From Crocinitomicaceae bacterium (GTDB lineage: Bacteria; Bacteroidota; Bacteroidia; Flavobacteriales_D; Crocinitomicaceae), in NCBI GenBank assembly GCA_002709305.1, contig PAQM01000005.1, positions 47,627-111,626 on the forward strand: 64,000 bases of DNA, given 5' to 3'. Below, in pieces: positions 34,329 through 43,919 of the stretch. Under the pieces are notes generated by a model. The model was not told the origin of the DNA. It saw only the letters and a list, made by a program, of their open reading frames with translations, and made no database searches. The translations under genes and the position numbers were made by a program. Numbering within the stretch: position 1 is the stretch's first letter; the number at the start of each line of letters is the position of its first letter.

Positions 34329-36037
34329 TAATAACATTCTTTTATTAGTTGGTTTAATTCTCTTATATCTTTTTTTGAAGCAACGTTTTTCTTTAAAGCG
34401 ATTTGAAAATAGTATTTAGCTTTCTTTTTGTCTTTTATTTTCATGAAATATTCACCTAATAATTTATAAGTCAGATATAATTCACCATTCGTAGAGATAA
34501 AATTCTTAATATCAGATTCATCAAATTTAAAAGGTTTATTAAATTGTATGAAATTTTGAATTTTATTTTTTGTTGCTTTAAATTCTTTAAATTTTCTGTA
34601 TTCTATAGAATTTATGAATTGATCTTCATTAATTTGAAGCTTTTCTTTTTTTATTAATTCTTTATTATCAAAGAAGAATGTGTTTAAGTCATACCCCTTA
34701 AAAGCTCCTAATTGATAGTCATGCATAGAGACATAAAATTTTAATTTTTCTGGTTCTATAATGACACTATGGTGAGCTATTAGTTGGTTTATAGCAGATG
34801 AGTTACCCATACCAAGTGTATCTTCATTCTTACCTTTTTGATCTCTTAAAATTTCAGCTACTTCTATAATATTTAGTTTGTTTTTTTTGTTGAGTAATTC
34901 TTTTATACGATTATATCGATTTTTACTGTCACTCTCTTTTATATTTTCTATGTTAACTATGTTTTTTGAGAAAACTTTGGATTGATAATGATTTGAACAA
35001 ATTAAAGAACTTTGTTTTGTATCATAAATTCCAATTTTATTTGGAGATTTTTCGATTAAAATAGCTCGTTTATCTTTTTTTGATGATATTAATATTGTTT
35101 CAGATACAAAAGTTTTCCTTTTTTTAGCAATTAAGATTGCATCATTAATTGAGCTTGAATATTGAAGTATTTCTCTAGCTAATATTGAAATTGGGGTTTT
35201 TGAACTACTTGGTATATCAGATTTTGATGCATTTATTGTGATGCTAATGCCTTGATCGTTTAAACCAGAGACAACTCCTGTGAAACCAGGCCATGAAGAT
35301 GATATAAAACCGTAACCTTTGTTCGGTTTAACAATAAGAATTAGTTTTTCTTCTGCGAAATCATCACCAACAAAAAAATCAAAATTTCTCCCTATAATTA
35401 ATGAGCTATCTTTGGTCATTTCATCTTTTATTGCAAAAGATGTACAACCTATCATACTGTAATCATTTAATGCATGACCAATATCATGTGCAGCATGATA
35501 GTTTAATATTCTATTGTATTTGGGTGCTATATAGTCATATTGGTTTGAAAATGATTTAGAAACACCATAAATTTCTTGCTGATTTTCAATGGGTATGTTT
35601 GAGGGGAGTTCTTTGTTGAAAAAATTTATTAATAGTTTTAAAAATTCTTTCCAAATTTTATTTGGAACAAAATTGTCTATTTGTTTAACAAAAATAGTCT
35701 CTTGTTTCTGTATAAGTTCTTTTGCTAATTTTCCATATACTAGTCCACGTTCATATGGAGCACCCTCGATATACATTTCCCATACGCCAAATTCATTTTT
35801 TTTAAGCCAATTTTGACCAATGGTATAATGGTCTTCGGAAATTTTAATACGTTCTCCTATATATATGTTTTCATTTACTTTTGGAGGATAAATGTTAGAA
35901 ATAATAATTATTATAATTATTGTTGTTGTAATAAAGCCTAATATTAATTCCAATAAATTAAATGTGACTTTAATTAAAAATAATATTGTTTTATTAAAAA
36001 GGCTTTGTTCTTTCATGTAATTTTTGATGAAATTCAA
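34328..36037 (-). CDS. C45-family Ntn-hydrolase/acyltransferase, membrane-anchored
   Basis: 569 residues: a membrane helix at about 20-48, then an acyl-CoA:6-aminopenicillanate acyltransferase-like C45 domain. The predicted autocatalytic nucleophile is Cys198 in MIGCTSFAI, followed by IIGRNFDF and SSSWPGFTGVVSGLNDQG. A short TPR-like tail ends the protein. Such enzymes cleave themselves before the Cys and then hydrolyse or form amide/ester bonds. Homologues recur in flexirubin clusters; the location suggests a periplasmic acyl-transfer step. Confidence 0.82.
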   Translation of the reverse strand: MNFIKNYMKEQSLFNKTILFLIKVTFNLLELILGFITTTIIIIIIISNIYPPKVNENIYIGERIKISEDHYTIGQNWLKKNEFGVWEMYIEGAPYERGLVYGKLAKELIQKQETIFVKQIDNFVPNKIWKEFLKLLINFFNKELPSNIPIENQQEIYGVSKSFSNQYDYIAPKYNRILNYHAAHDIGHALNDYSMIGCTSFAIKDEMTKDSSLIIGRNFDFFVGDDFAEEKLILIVKPNKGYGFISSSWPGFTGVVSGLNDQGISITINASKSDIPSSSKTPISILAREILQYSSSINDAILIAKKRKTFVSETILISSKKDKRAILIEKSPNKIGIYDTKQSSLICSNHYQSKVFSKNIVNIENIKESDSKNRYNRIKELLNKKNKLNIIEVAEILRDQKGKNEDTLGMGNSSAINQLIAHHSVIIEPEKLKFYVSMHDYQLGAFKGYDLNTFFFDNKELIKKEKLQINEDQFINSIEYRKFKEFKATKNKIQNFIQFNKPFKFDESDIKNFISTNGELYLTYKLLGEYFMKIKDKKKAKYYFQIALKKNVASKKDIRELNQLIKECY

Positions 36038-36067
36038 AGATAAAGAATATTACTTTTACACTATTGT

Positions 36068-36631
36068 ATGATAAAAGAATTAATACGTATTTCAAGTGAA
36101 AACAATAAGCAAAAAGTTATTGTTTTTGAAAATGATATGCATCATAAGTACTTTGGTAAAAGTAAGGTGTTTTATCAGAGAGATACTATAAGGAAATTTT
36201 TAATCAATGAATTTGAAGATGAAAGTTTATTGATTGAGCATAACGAAAATGGTGCTCCATTTATAAAGGGTTATGATAATTACATTTCTATTTCACATTC
36301 GGATAATCTTTTTGCAATACAAATTAGTAATGAAAATATTGTTGGTGTTGATATTCAGATATATAAGGAGGGTATAGAGAAGGGAATGAATTATTTTGTT
36401 AATAATAATGACAAAAAAAATATTGAAATTAATAGAGATAGTTTACATATTATTTGGGCAGTGAAAGAAGCAGTGTATAAGTTGCTAAAAGGTAAAGTAA
36501 ATAGATATAAGGAGGACTTGACTATTCTTTCAATATCTGACAGTGATATTGTTAAAGTACAATGTGACAATAGAATTGTTGAGTGTAAATTTATTTTATA
36601 TGATACATTTATTTTAGTGTACGTTATTTAA
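36068..36631 (+). CDS. 4'-phosphopantetheinyl transferase superfamily protein
   Basis: 187 residues with Sfp-type motifs: ISISHSDNLFAIQIS, VGVDIQ (metal Asp) and WAVKEAVYKLL. It should activate the cluster's three ACPs, possibly also the housekeeping one. At the edge of the pigment cluster on the opposite strand, 30 bases from the start of the C45 gene. Confidence 0.92.
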   Translation: MIKELIRISSENNKQKVIVFENDMHHKYFGKSKVFYQRDTIRKFLINEFEDESLLIEHNENGAPFIKGYDNYISISHSDNLFAIQISNENIVGVDIQIYKEGIEKGMNYFVNNNDKKNIEINRDSLHIIWAVKEAVYKLLKGKVNRYKEDLTILSISDSDIVKVQCDNRIVECKFILYDTFILVYVI

Positions 36632-36647
36632 CTAACTGATTTAAGTT

Positions 36648-38729
36648 CTATTTGAATTCAGAGAAATCGTTTTTAACATTAAATTTAATTGAAGTTACCT
36701 TGCCTTTTAAATTTAATTTTCCAGCATTAAATGAATATGTCATTGGAAACATTAATCCATTTGTTTCTTGGTAATTAGAGTAGGTAATTGATGTTTCTTC
36801 AGATTTATCTTTAACTTTTCTTATCGATAAAGAGCCTGTTTTAAGAAAAGATTCTTTATCAAAATAATCATAGGTTTCTGAAATACCATCTTCTATTTTA
36901 AGAACATATACTAGTTTGTTACCTTTTGCTTCAATTCCTAATAATTCATAATTTATTCCAGTTTTTGAATAATTCATTTCAGGAAAGATACCATATGCAA
37001 GTTTTTTAGATTGTATTTGCTCTTTTGTCATTTCTTTTTTACCTGTTTGCATATTTTGAGTGTAACCTTTTGATCCATCAAAGTAGGAACTTTGAAAAAC
37101 CATACCATTACCTTCAAGTCTATCACCCTGCGAATTTGGTGCAACCCATAATTTTGTCGATTTTATAGTCATAGGCATTTGACTCATCTCTAATTCAGAT
37201 ACTTGTTCCATGGACTTAATCTTCTTTATTTTTTTTAATAATTCTTTTTCAGATGAAGTTGATGTGACAGCATTTAAATACTTTCTTAGAAGTTCTTCTT
37301 TAGTTATATCGCTTTGGATAATATCTTTAACTTGATTTCCGAATGCATCTAATTTTTCAATTTCTCCATCAAAATCAAATATTTGAAGTGTATTTAATAC
37401 ATCTTCATTTCCAACAACAATAATATTACATTTTGTATCATTAAAATATTTTTTTGCTACATCTAATAGATCGTCTTTTGTTATTGACGCTAATTCTTTT
37501 AAATAATTTTTATAATAATTAGCTGGCAAATTATTTTTAATTATATCTAATGCAAATGATGCAATTGTAGAAGCTTTTTCTAAACTTCTTGCAAATCCTC
37601 CTGCCATAGAAGATTTTGTTAAATTTATTTCTTCATCAGTAACTAATTCGTTAGTAATATTTTTTAATTCATAAAGAATTTCATGAATTGCACTATCTGT
37701 AACTTCATTTCTAAAGTTTCCTCCAGCAGAAAACCAACTTCCATTTTCTGTTACATTTATTCTTGAGCGACATCCATATGTGAATGCTTTATCTTCACGT
37801 AGATTTTGCATCAGGCGATTTCCAAATGATCCTCCACCTAATACGTTATTTAAGACTTTTAATTTTAAATAATCTTCATTATTCGGCTTAATTTCTATTG
37901 GGAAAGTAATCTTAATAACAGATTGAACAGCGCCAGGTTTTTTTACAAAGATAACTCGGTTCCCTTCAGGTAAAGAAATATTAGACAGTGCAGTTTCATT
38001 TTTTAAGTTTCCAGACCATTTTCCAAAATATTTTGAAGAGATACTTAAAACTTTTTCTTTTGTAATATCACCTACTACAACAAGATATGCTCCTTCTGGA
38101 ACAAAATTTTCTTTGTAATACTTTATAATGTTTTCTTGGTTTATGTTTTTTAATGAAGAGCTTGTCATTACTTCACCATATGGATGCCCAGGGAAGTTTG
38201 CTTTAGATTGAACATTTTCTGCAATAGAGTTTGCATCACTTTTTAAAGCAATTAAATTAGATTCATTTTTTTTAATTATACGGTCAACTTCAGATTTTGG
38301 AAAATTTGAGTTCATTAGTATATCGGACATTAATGATAGACCTTTATCCATATGTTTCGTTAGGCATGATAAATACAAAGAATTTTTAGTTGCTGAAAGG
38401 CGAGCACCTATATAGTCAATTTCACGATCTAATTCGTCCTTAGATTTATTAGTTGTACCCGACATTATAAGAGATCCAGCTATTTCAGATAAACCAGCTT
38501 TTGCACCTTCTAAATTTGGTTTAGCTCCAGTAACTAATTTGAATGTAACTTTTGGTAGTTTATGATTCTCTGAAAGAATAATAGTTAAACCATTATCTAA
38601 TTTAAATATTTCAGAATCATTAATGTTTATTATAGGTGCTTCTGTTGGAACTGGACGAATTGAACGATCAATTTGTGCTAATAAAATTGTTGGCAAAAAA
38701 AGTAATATTGTTAAAATAGAATTTTTCAT
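36648..38729 (-). CDS. M16-family protein lacking the zinc motif (non-catalytic partner)
   Basis: 693 residues with a signal peptide (MKNSILTILLFLPTILLAQ). An M16 peptidase fold (FKLDNGLTIILSENHKLP, NAGGG-like GGGSFGNRLMQNLRE, YGCRSRINV) is present, but the usual HxxEH reads GLSEIAGSL, so zinc binding is lost. The C-terminal 200 residues form an extra domain with outer-membrane-associated look. Encoded 13 bases after the HxxEH-bearing subunit, as in the heterodimeric M16B pairs where one partner supplies substrate binding. Confidence 0.88.
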   Translation of the reverse strand: MKNSILTILLFLPTILLAQIDRSIRPVPTEAPIININDSEIFKLDNGLTIILSENHKLPKVTFKLVTGAKPNLEGAKAGLSEIAGSLIMSGTTNKSKDELDREIDYIGARLSATKNSLYLSCLTKHMDKGLSLMSDILMNSNFPKSEVDRIIKKNESNLIALKSDANSIAENVQSKANFPGHPYGEVMTSSSLKNINQENIIKYYKENFVPEGAYLVVVGDITKEKVLSISSKYFGKWSGNLKNETALSNISLPEGNRVIFVKKPGAVQSVIKITFPIEIKPNNEDYLKLKVLNNVLGGGSFGNRLMQNLREDKAFTYGCRSRINVTENGSWFSAGGNFRNEVTDSAIHEILYELKNITNELVTDEEINLTKSSMAGGFARSLEKASTIASFALDIIKNNLPANYYKNYLKELASITKDDLLDVAKKYFNDTKCNIIVVGNEDVLNTLQIFDFDGEIEKLDAFGNQVKDIIQSDITKEELLRKYLNAVTSTSSEKELLKKIKKIKSMEQVSELEMSQMPMTIKSTKLWVAPNSQGDRLEGNGMVFQSSYFDGSKGYTQNMQTGKKEMTKEQIQSKKLAYGIFPEMNYSKTGINYELLGIEAKGNKLVYVLKIEDGISETYDYFDKESFLKTGSLSIRKVKDKSEETSITYSNYQETNGLMFPMTYSFNAGKLNLKGKVTSIKFNVKNDFSEFK

Positions 38730-38742
38730 AGTTTTTTATTTA

Positions 38743-40215
38743 TTATTCTGTTTCTTCTTTAGGAAGATAATATAGGATAATTCGTCTTTCTTGTGTTAAA
38801 TATTTTTGAGCTGCTTTTTGAATATCTTCTTTGGTTACACTCATATATTTAGATAATTCTTCATTGGAATAAGCAGCATCACCAAAATAAACATGACTAT
38901 TTGCTAAGTCTTCAGAAATACTAGCAACTGTAGATCTTGATGATATAAAGTTATTTTCATATTGATTACGAACTTTAATGAATTCTTCATCAGAGATTAG
39001 GTTATTTTTAATTAGATCGATTTGTCTATCAAATTCGTTTTGAATATCACCTAATTCTTTGTCTTTTGCCGCAATCGCAGCAAAAATTCCTATACCAGCT
39101 TGTTCTAGTCCAAAAGAGAAAGAAAAAGCAAATTGTGCAATTTCTTGTTTTTCGACAAGAGATTTATTTATTCTAGAAGAAGTTCCACCAGAGAGAACAT
39201 CATTCATCATTTGTAGAGCATACATATCATCATTAGTCTCTTCAGGGAATCTATAAGCCATAAATAAACCAGGAAGTTGTATGTTATCATAAATTGTATC
39301 TTTTATTAATCCTAAAAGTTCATTTGAAGCTTTTTCAGGCCTTGGAATATTAATAGGTTTATCTTCTAAAGATTTTAATATATTCTTTGCTTTTTTATCC
39401 TTAGGGTTGTTGAAATCATTTGTGATGAATTTATTCTTTTCAATACCATAAGTTTTTTCAAAATCGGATTCTGTTAATAATTCATGGTCTCTGAACATAT
39501 TTATAGCTTGGCCTTTGGGTATTGATCCAAAGTATTTAGATATCCACTTCTTTGTTTGATCAATATTTATGTCACCTGCAATAGATAATGTTGCATTTGC
39601 AGGAACATAAAATGTTCTATAAAAATTAATATAATCTTCCTCCTCTGCTGCATCTAAGTGTTCCATACTGCCAATTGGTTGCCAATTATATGGATGTTCC
39701 TTGAACATACGTTTAAACATTTCACCAATAAATGAAGCATATGGTTGATTATCAATTCTTTGTCTTTTTTCTTCTTTTACAACACTTCTCTGTGTTTCAA
39801 TTCCTATACTATCAACATTAGCATGAAGCATTCTTTCACTCTCTAACCATAATCCAAGTTCAAGTTTATTTGAAGGGAGTAATTCAAAGTAGAATGTTCT
39901 ATCATGTGATGTGTTCGCATTTAATGTGCCTCCATTTTTTTCTACTAACTCACTGTATTCACCTCTTTTAATATTTGTTGAACCTTCAAATAATAAGTGT
40001 TCAAAAAAATGTGCAAATCCTGTTCTATCTTTTTTTTCATTTTTTGATCCAACATGATATAGTACAGAAATAGCAACTATTGGTGTTGCATGTTCTTCAT
40101 GAAGGATGACATGAATTCCATTTTCAAGATCATATTCAATATATTCTATTTGTTTTTGAGAAAAATTAAAGAAACTTAATACTACTATAGGAATTATAAG
40201 AAATAGCTTATTCAT
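38743..40215 (-). CDS. M16-family zinc metallopeptidase, catalytic subunit
   Basis: 490 residues with signal peptide (about 1-19) and an intact inverted zinc motif at 69-73 (HFFEH), with the distal glutamate in VVKEEKRQR. C-terminal M16 domain includes GGTSSRINKSLVEKQE. Likely an envelope or periplasmic peptidase working with the partner encoded next. Confidence 0.93.
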   Translation of the reverse strand: MNKLFLIIPIVVLSFFNFSQKQIEYIEYDLENGIHVILHEEHATPIVAISVLYHVGSKNEKKDRTGFAHFFEHLLFEGSTNIKRGEYSELVEKNGGTLNANTSHDRTFYFELLPSNKLELGLWLESERMLHANVDSIGIETQRSVVKEEKRQRIDNQPYASFIGEMFKRMFKEHPYNWQPIGSMEHLDAAEEEDYINFYRTFYVPANATLSIAGDINIDQTKKWISKYFGSIPKGQAINMFRDHELLTESDFEKTYGIEKNKFITNDFNNPKDKKAKNILKSLEDKPINIPRPEKASNELLGLIKDTIYDNIQLPGLFMAYRFPEETNDDMYALQMMNDVLSGGTSSRINKSLVEKQEIAQFAFSFSFGLEQAGIGIFAAIAAKDKELGDIQNEFDRQIDLIKNNLISDEEFIKVRNQYENNFISSRSTVASISEDLANSHVYFGDAAYSNEELSKYMSVTKEDIQKAAQKYLTQERRIILYYLPKEETE

Positions 40216-40316
40216 ATTTTAATTCAATTTATTTGGATACAAAGAAAGCAAATTATAAATATTTTTTGCTATAGTAAAGTATTTATTAATAACTTAAAAT
40301 TAATTTCTAAAAAAAG

Positions 40317-40324
40317 TATTTTTG
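40317..40324 (+). promoter_or_regulatory. Promoter -7 box, possible leaderless start
   Basis: TATTTTTG, an exact TAnnTTTG match, ends 4 bases before the ATG at 40329. No -33 TTTG at the usual distance. The implied transcription start would lie at or next to the ATG. Confidence 0.4.
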
Positions 40325-40328
40325 TTAT

Positions 40329-41408
40329 ATGAGATTAGTGTTAATTTCTTCATTCTTTTTTTATTCAGTCTTTTCAGTTAGCCAGAATATTGTTCCTTTG
40401 GTAGATTTTAGTCGCTATTTTAAAAATTTTCAGGATGGCTATTTTAGACAAATTGAGTTTCAACCAATTTCTGAATTTAAGTACGGAGATAATTTAGTAG
40501 CGTATGTTGATTTTAGAGGGAATTTAATTGTCTATGATGGAATTAAAAAAAACAGCATATCTAATTTGCGAGTAGAGTATGAGGTTTCTGATAAATTAAT
40601 GATTTGGAAAGTAGGAGAGACACTAAATATGTGGGATGAAACAGGTAAACGTACCTTAACATTTAACGTGCGAAATTATTGGGTTAAAGATGATATTATT
40701 GTTTTCGAAGATACTCGTTATAATTCTGTTAGTGTTTATTATAATGGCGAAATATATCCTTTATACAATTCTTTGGGAGATCTTAATTCACCAGATTTTA
40801 TAGGTGAAAATATTGTTGCATTTAGAGATAATGGAAATTTTAATAAAGTATTTTGGGGTGGTGCTATTTATGATATAGATGTTTGGCAGAGTTCATTTTC
40901 CTATAATGGGGGGACAGATATTCTTGCTTTTAATGATTTAGTTAATGGCACTTTTACTGTTTTTGATAAAGGTGTTTTTTATGATGTAGAGGATTTTTAT
41001 ATGGACGCCTATAAAGCAGGAAGAGGATTTGTTGCTTATACAAATTTAAATGGTGATTTAATTTATTATTCAAACGGCACAAAACAGAAATTGTCTAATT
41101 TTGCACCTGATTTTTGGGATGTTAAAGATGATGTCATAGTTTGGTCTGAAAATGCTTTTTTTTATGCTTTTTCAAATGGTGAAAAAATAGAGTTAGCTAG
41201 ATATATTCCAAAGGATTATCAATTGAAAAATAATACAGTAGCTTTTCGAAATATAATGGGAGGTGTAAGTGCTCTGGTTAATGGAGAGATAGTTGAAATA
41301 ACTAATCAATTTAATTCAACATACTCGATACACACTAATTCTGTTTTGGTTGAATTATTTAATAGAAGTTTCATTCTTTTTACTAATGGTAAAAAGTATG
41401 TAATGTAA
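40329..41408 (+). CDS. Secreted repeat protein of unknown function, propeller-like
   Basis: 359 residues with a signal peptide (MRLVLISSFFFYSVFSVSQ). The rest consists of about seven irregular repeats of roughly 45 residues, each with a pattern like DNLVAYVDFRGNLIVYDG or DDVIVWSENAFFYAFSNG, which resembles a beta-propeller of degenerate blades. I recognise it only as a conserved flavobacterial hypothetical. It precedes the DUF4494 gene. Confidence 0.65.
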   Translation: MRLVLISSFFFYSVFSVSQNIVPLVDFSRYFKNFQDGYFRQIEFQPISEFKYGDNLVAYVDFRGNLIVYDGIKKNSISNLRVEYEVSDKLMIWKVGETLNMWDETGKRTLTFNVRNYWVKDDIIVFEDTRYNSVSVYYNGEIYPLYNSLGDLNSPDFIGENIVAFRDNGNFNKVFWGGAIYDIDVWQSSFSYNGGTDILAFNDLVNGTFTVFDKGVFYDVEDFYMDAYKAGRGFVAYTNLNGDLIYYSNGTKQKLSNFAPDFWDVKDDVIVWSENAFFYAFSNGEKIELARYIPKDYQLKNNTVAFRNIMGGVSALVNGEIVEITNQFNSTYSIHTNSVLVELFNRSFILFTNGKKYVM

Positions 41409-41485
41409 TTCTTTTTTTAAATAAACTTAAAATAAACAATTAGTCTCTTTATCTTTACTTTTTTAATATTTAAAAAATCATTGCA

Positions 41486-41962
41486 ATGAGTAATTGGTTT
41501 ACAGTTAAGGTGAAATACACAAAACAACTTGATAATGGAGGATTAAAAAGAGTATCAGAACCATATTTGTTAGGTGCAATGACTTTTACAGATGCTGAGG
41601 CTCGTATTTACGAGGAATTAGGTTCTATAATTCGAGGTGAATTTCAGGTTGCGGGTATTGTAAGAACCGAATTTCAGGATGTTTTTCAATATGAAGAAGA
41701 GGATGTTTGGTATAAATGTAAGATTTCATATGAAGATATTGACAATGATAGTGAAAAAGCAAAAAAAGTTGCTCAAAATTTCTTAGTAACTGCTAGCTCT
41801 GTTAAGGAAGCTTTCGATAGAATTAATGAGAGCCTAAGTGGATTAATGATAGATTATAGTATATTATCAATTTCTCTTTCTCCAATTGTTGATATTTTTC
41901 CATATAATGAAAAACTATATGTAGATTCAAATGAAGAAGGAATTGAAAAGGTTAAACAATAA
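41486..41962 (+). CDS. DUF4494 domain-containing protein
   Basis: 158 residues beginning NWFTVKVKYTKQLDNGGLKRVSEPYLL, followed by TFTDAEARIYEEL: the DUF4494 family typical of Bacteroidota. Soluble, acidic, no signal peptide. Function unknown. PdxH follows 44 bases later. Confidence 0.85.
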   Translation: MSNWFTVKVKYTKQLDNGGLKRVSEPYLLGAMTFTDAEARIYEELGSIIRGEFQVAGIVRTEFQDVFQYEEEDVWYKCKISYEDIDNDSEKAKKVAQNFLVTASSVKEAFDRINESLSGLMIDYSILSISLSPIVDIFPYNEKLYVDSNEEGIEKVKQ

Positions 41963-42006
41963 TTAATTTTAATTCAGATGTATGATTAAAATTAAAGTGG
42001 ATAATA

Positions 42007-42651
42007 ATGAAAGATATAATAGATAAATTTCGTTCTAGTCATAAAGATTTTAAATATCTTGACTCAAAATTTGATCAATTTTCAAATCCATATGACCTGT
42101 TTGAAATTTGGGTTGAAAATGCAATTGAACATAAAGAACTTGAAGTGAATGCTTTTGTATTGTCTACAGTAGGAGATACTGGTCAATCTAGTTCACGTGT
42201 TGTATATTTAAAAGATATTATTGAAAAGGAATTTGTTTTTTATACAAATTACAATAGTAAAAAATCAAAGGAAATATCATTTAATTCAAAGGTTTCTATG
42301 TTGTTTTTTTGGCCTAAATTATCTAGGCAAATTCGTATTCAAGGAACCTGTGTAAAATTAGATGAAAAATATAGCGATGCTTACTTTGAATCAAGACCGA
42401 GGTCTAGTAAGATTGGAGCTTGGGCCTCGAATCAAAGTGATGTTTTGAAAGATGTTAGTGAACTTGAAGATCGTATAAAGATATATCAAGATAAGTTTAA
42501 AGACCATATTCCTAGACCAATTCATTGGGGAGGTTATAAAGTTAAACCAGAATATTTTGAATTTTGGCAAGGTCGTCCTTCGCGATTACATGATAGAATA
42601 ATCTATACAATAAATGATGATTCTTGGGATAAGCATAAACAAAACCCTTAA
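42007..42651 (+). CDS. pdxH: Pyridoxamine 5'-phosphate oxidase
   Basis: FMN enzyme making pyridoxal 5'-phosphate. 214 residues with SSRVVYLKDI, FYTNYNSKKSKEI, WPKLSRQIRIQG, SRPRSSKIGAWASNQS and the substrate-binding QGRPSRLHDR near the C-terminus. Full length and intact. Confidence 0.96.
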   Translation: MKDIIDKFRSSHKDFKYLDSKFDQFSNPYDLFEIWVENAIEHKELEVNAFVLSTVGDTGQSSSRVVYLKDIIEKEFVFYTNYNSKKSKEISFNSKVSMLFFWPKLSRQIRIQGTCVKLDEKYSDAYFESRPRSSKIGAWASNQSDVLKDVSELEDRIKIYQDKFKDHIPRPIHWGGYKVKPEYFEFWQGRPSRLHDRIIYTINDDSWDKHKQNP

Positions 42652-42661
42652 TTTTTAACAA

Positions 42662-43894
42662 ATGTTTGAAATTAAACCAGAGTTTTTTAAACTATCAAAT
42701 GGTATTCAGGTTGTTTTCCTTCCCAATAATGCTTTTGTTTCTCATATGGGTGTTATGATTCATGCTGGATCAAGGTTTGAGGATCATGGTAAAGAAGGTT
42801 TAGCACACTTTTTAGAACATTGTATTTTTAAAGGAACCAATAAGCGTAAAGCATTTGATATTTTTACAGATTTAGATTCTGTTGGTGGCGAATTAAATGC
42901 TTATACTAATAAAGAAGAAATTTGTGTGCATGCTTCTTTTCGAAATAATCATTTTATGATTGCATCTGAGTTATTGGGTGATATTATTCAAAATGCTAAT
43001 TTTCCTGAAGAAGAAATAAAAAAAGAGAAAGAAGTAGTCTTAGATGAGATTAATTCATTTATGGATAATCCTTCTGAACGTATTTTTGATGATTTTGAAT
43101 CATATGTTTTTAAAGGTAATCCATTAGGATCAAATATTTTAGGTACTAATGAAACTGTTAATAAATTTACCAGAGACGATTTGTTAAGTTATGTTTCTCG
43201 ATATTTTACTCCTTCTAATATTGTCATTTCTTTTGTTGGTAGGATTAGTTTAAATGAATTAATTGAGGTTTTAGAAAGAGATTTTGGTTCTATTTCTAGA
43301 AAAGGAAAACCTAAATCAATTATTGATGTTAGACCATTTACTCCATTTAAGTTAATTGAAAATAAAGCAAATTTTCAAACTCACACCTTAATAGGTGGAC
43401 TTGCTCCTTCATATAATGATGCTGAAAGAAGGGGGATGATACTTTTAATAAATTTACTTGGTGGTCCAGCATTGAATTCTAGGTTAACTTTATTAATCCG
43501 TGAAAAATACGGATATGCTTATAATATTGAGGCCAATTATACAGCGTATTCAGATATTGGTTTTTGGAGTATATATATGGGTACCGATAAAAAGTATTTA
43601 AAGAAAGCTGTAAATTTAATCTATGATGAACTAAACTTTATTTGTGATAAAAAATTGACAGAAAGAGATATAGAACAAGCTAAAGAACAATTAAAAGGTC
43701 ATATAGCATTATCATTAGATAGTAATATGGAATTAATGTTCAGTTTAGCTAAGAGTATCATGATGCATGGTAGTATAGATTCAATCCATGATATTTATAG
43801 GCAATTAGATGCGATTACTATGGATGAGCTAGAGAATATAGCAAAAAATAGATTTTCACAGATAAATTTAGGAGAGTTGATTTATAGTTTTTAA
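42662..43894 (+). CDS. M16-family zinc metallopeptidase (cytosolic, single-domain type)
   Basis: 410 residues, no signal peptide, zinc motif HFLEH at 49-53 and distal glutamates in VVLDEINSFMDNPSER. C-terminal domain has LGGPALNSRLTLLIREKYGYAYNI. Similar to processing peptidase/PqqL-like M16B proteins widespread in Bacteroidota. Follows pdxH by 10 bases. Confidence 0.92.
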   Translation: MFEIKPEFFKLSNGIQVVFLPNNAFVSHMGVMIHAGSRFEDHGKEGLAHFLEHCIFKGTNKRKAFDIFTDLDSVGGELNAYTNKEEICVHASFRNNHFMIASELLGDIIQNANFPEEEIKKEKEVVLDEINSFMDNPSERIFDDFESYVFKGNPLGSNILGTNETVNKFTRDDLLSYVSRYFTPSNIVISFVGRISLNELIEVLERDFGSISRKGKPKSIIDVRPFTPFKLIENKANFQTHTLIGGLAPSYNDAERRGMILLINLLGGPALNSRLTLLIREKYGYAYNIEANYTAYSDIGFWSIYMGTDKKYLKKAVNLIYDELNFICDKKLTERDIEQAKEQLKGHIALSLDSNMELMFSLAKSIMMHGSIDSIHDIYRQLDAITMDELENIAKNRFSQINLGELIYSF

Positions 43895-43919
43895 TGAAAA
43901 TTGGTTAATTTCAAAGACT

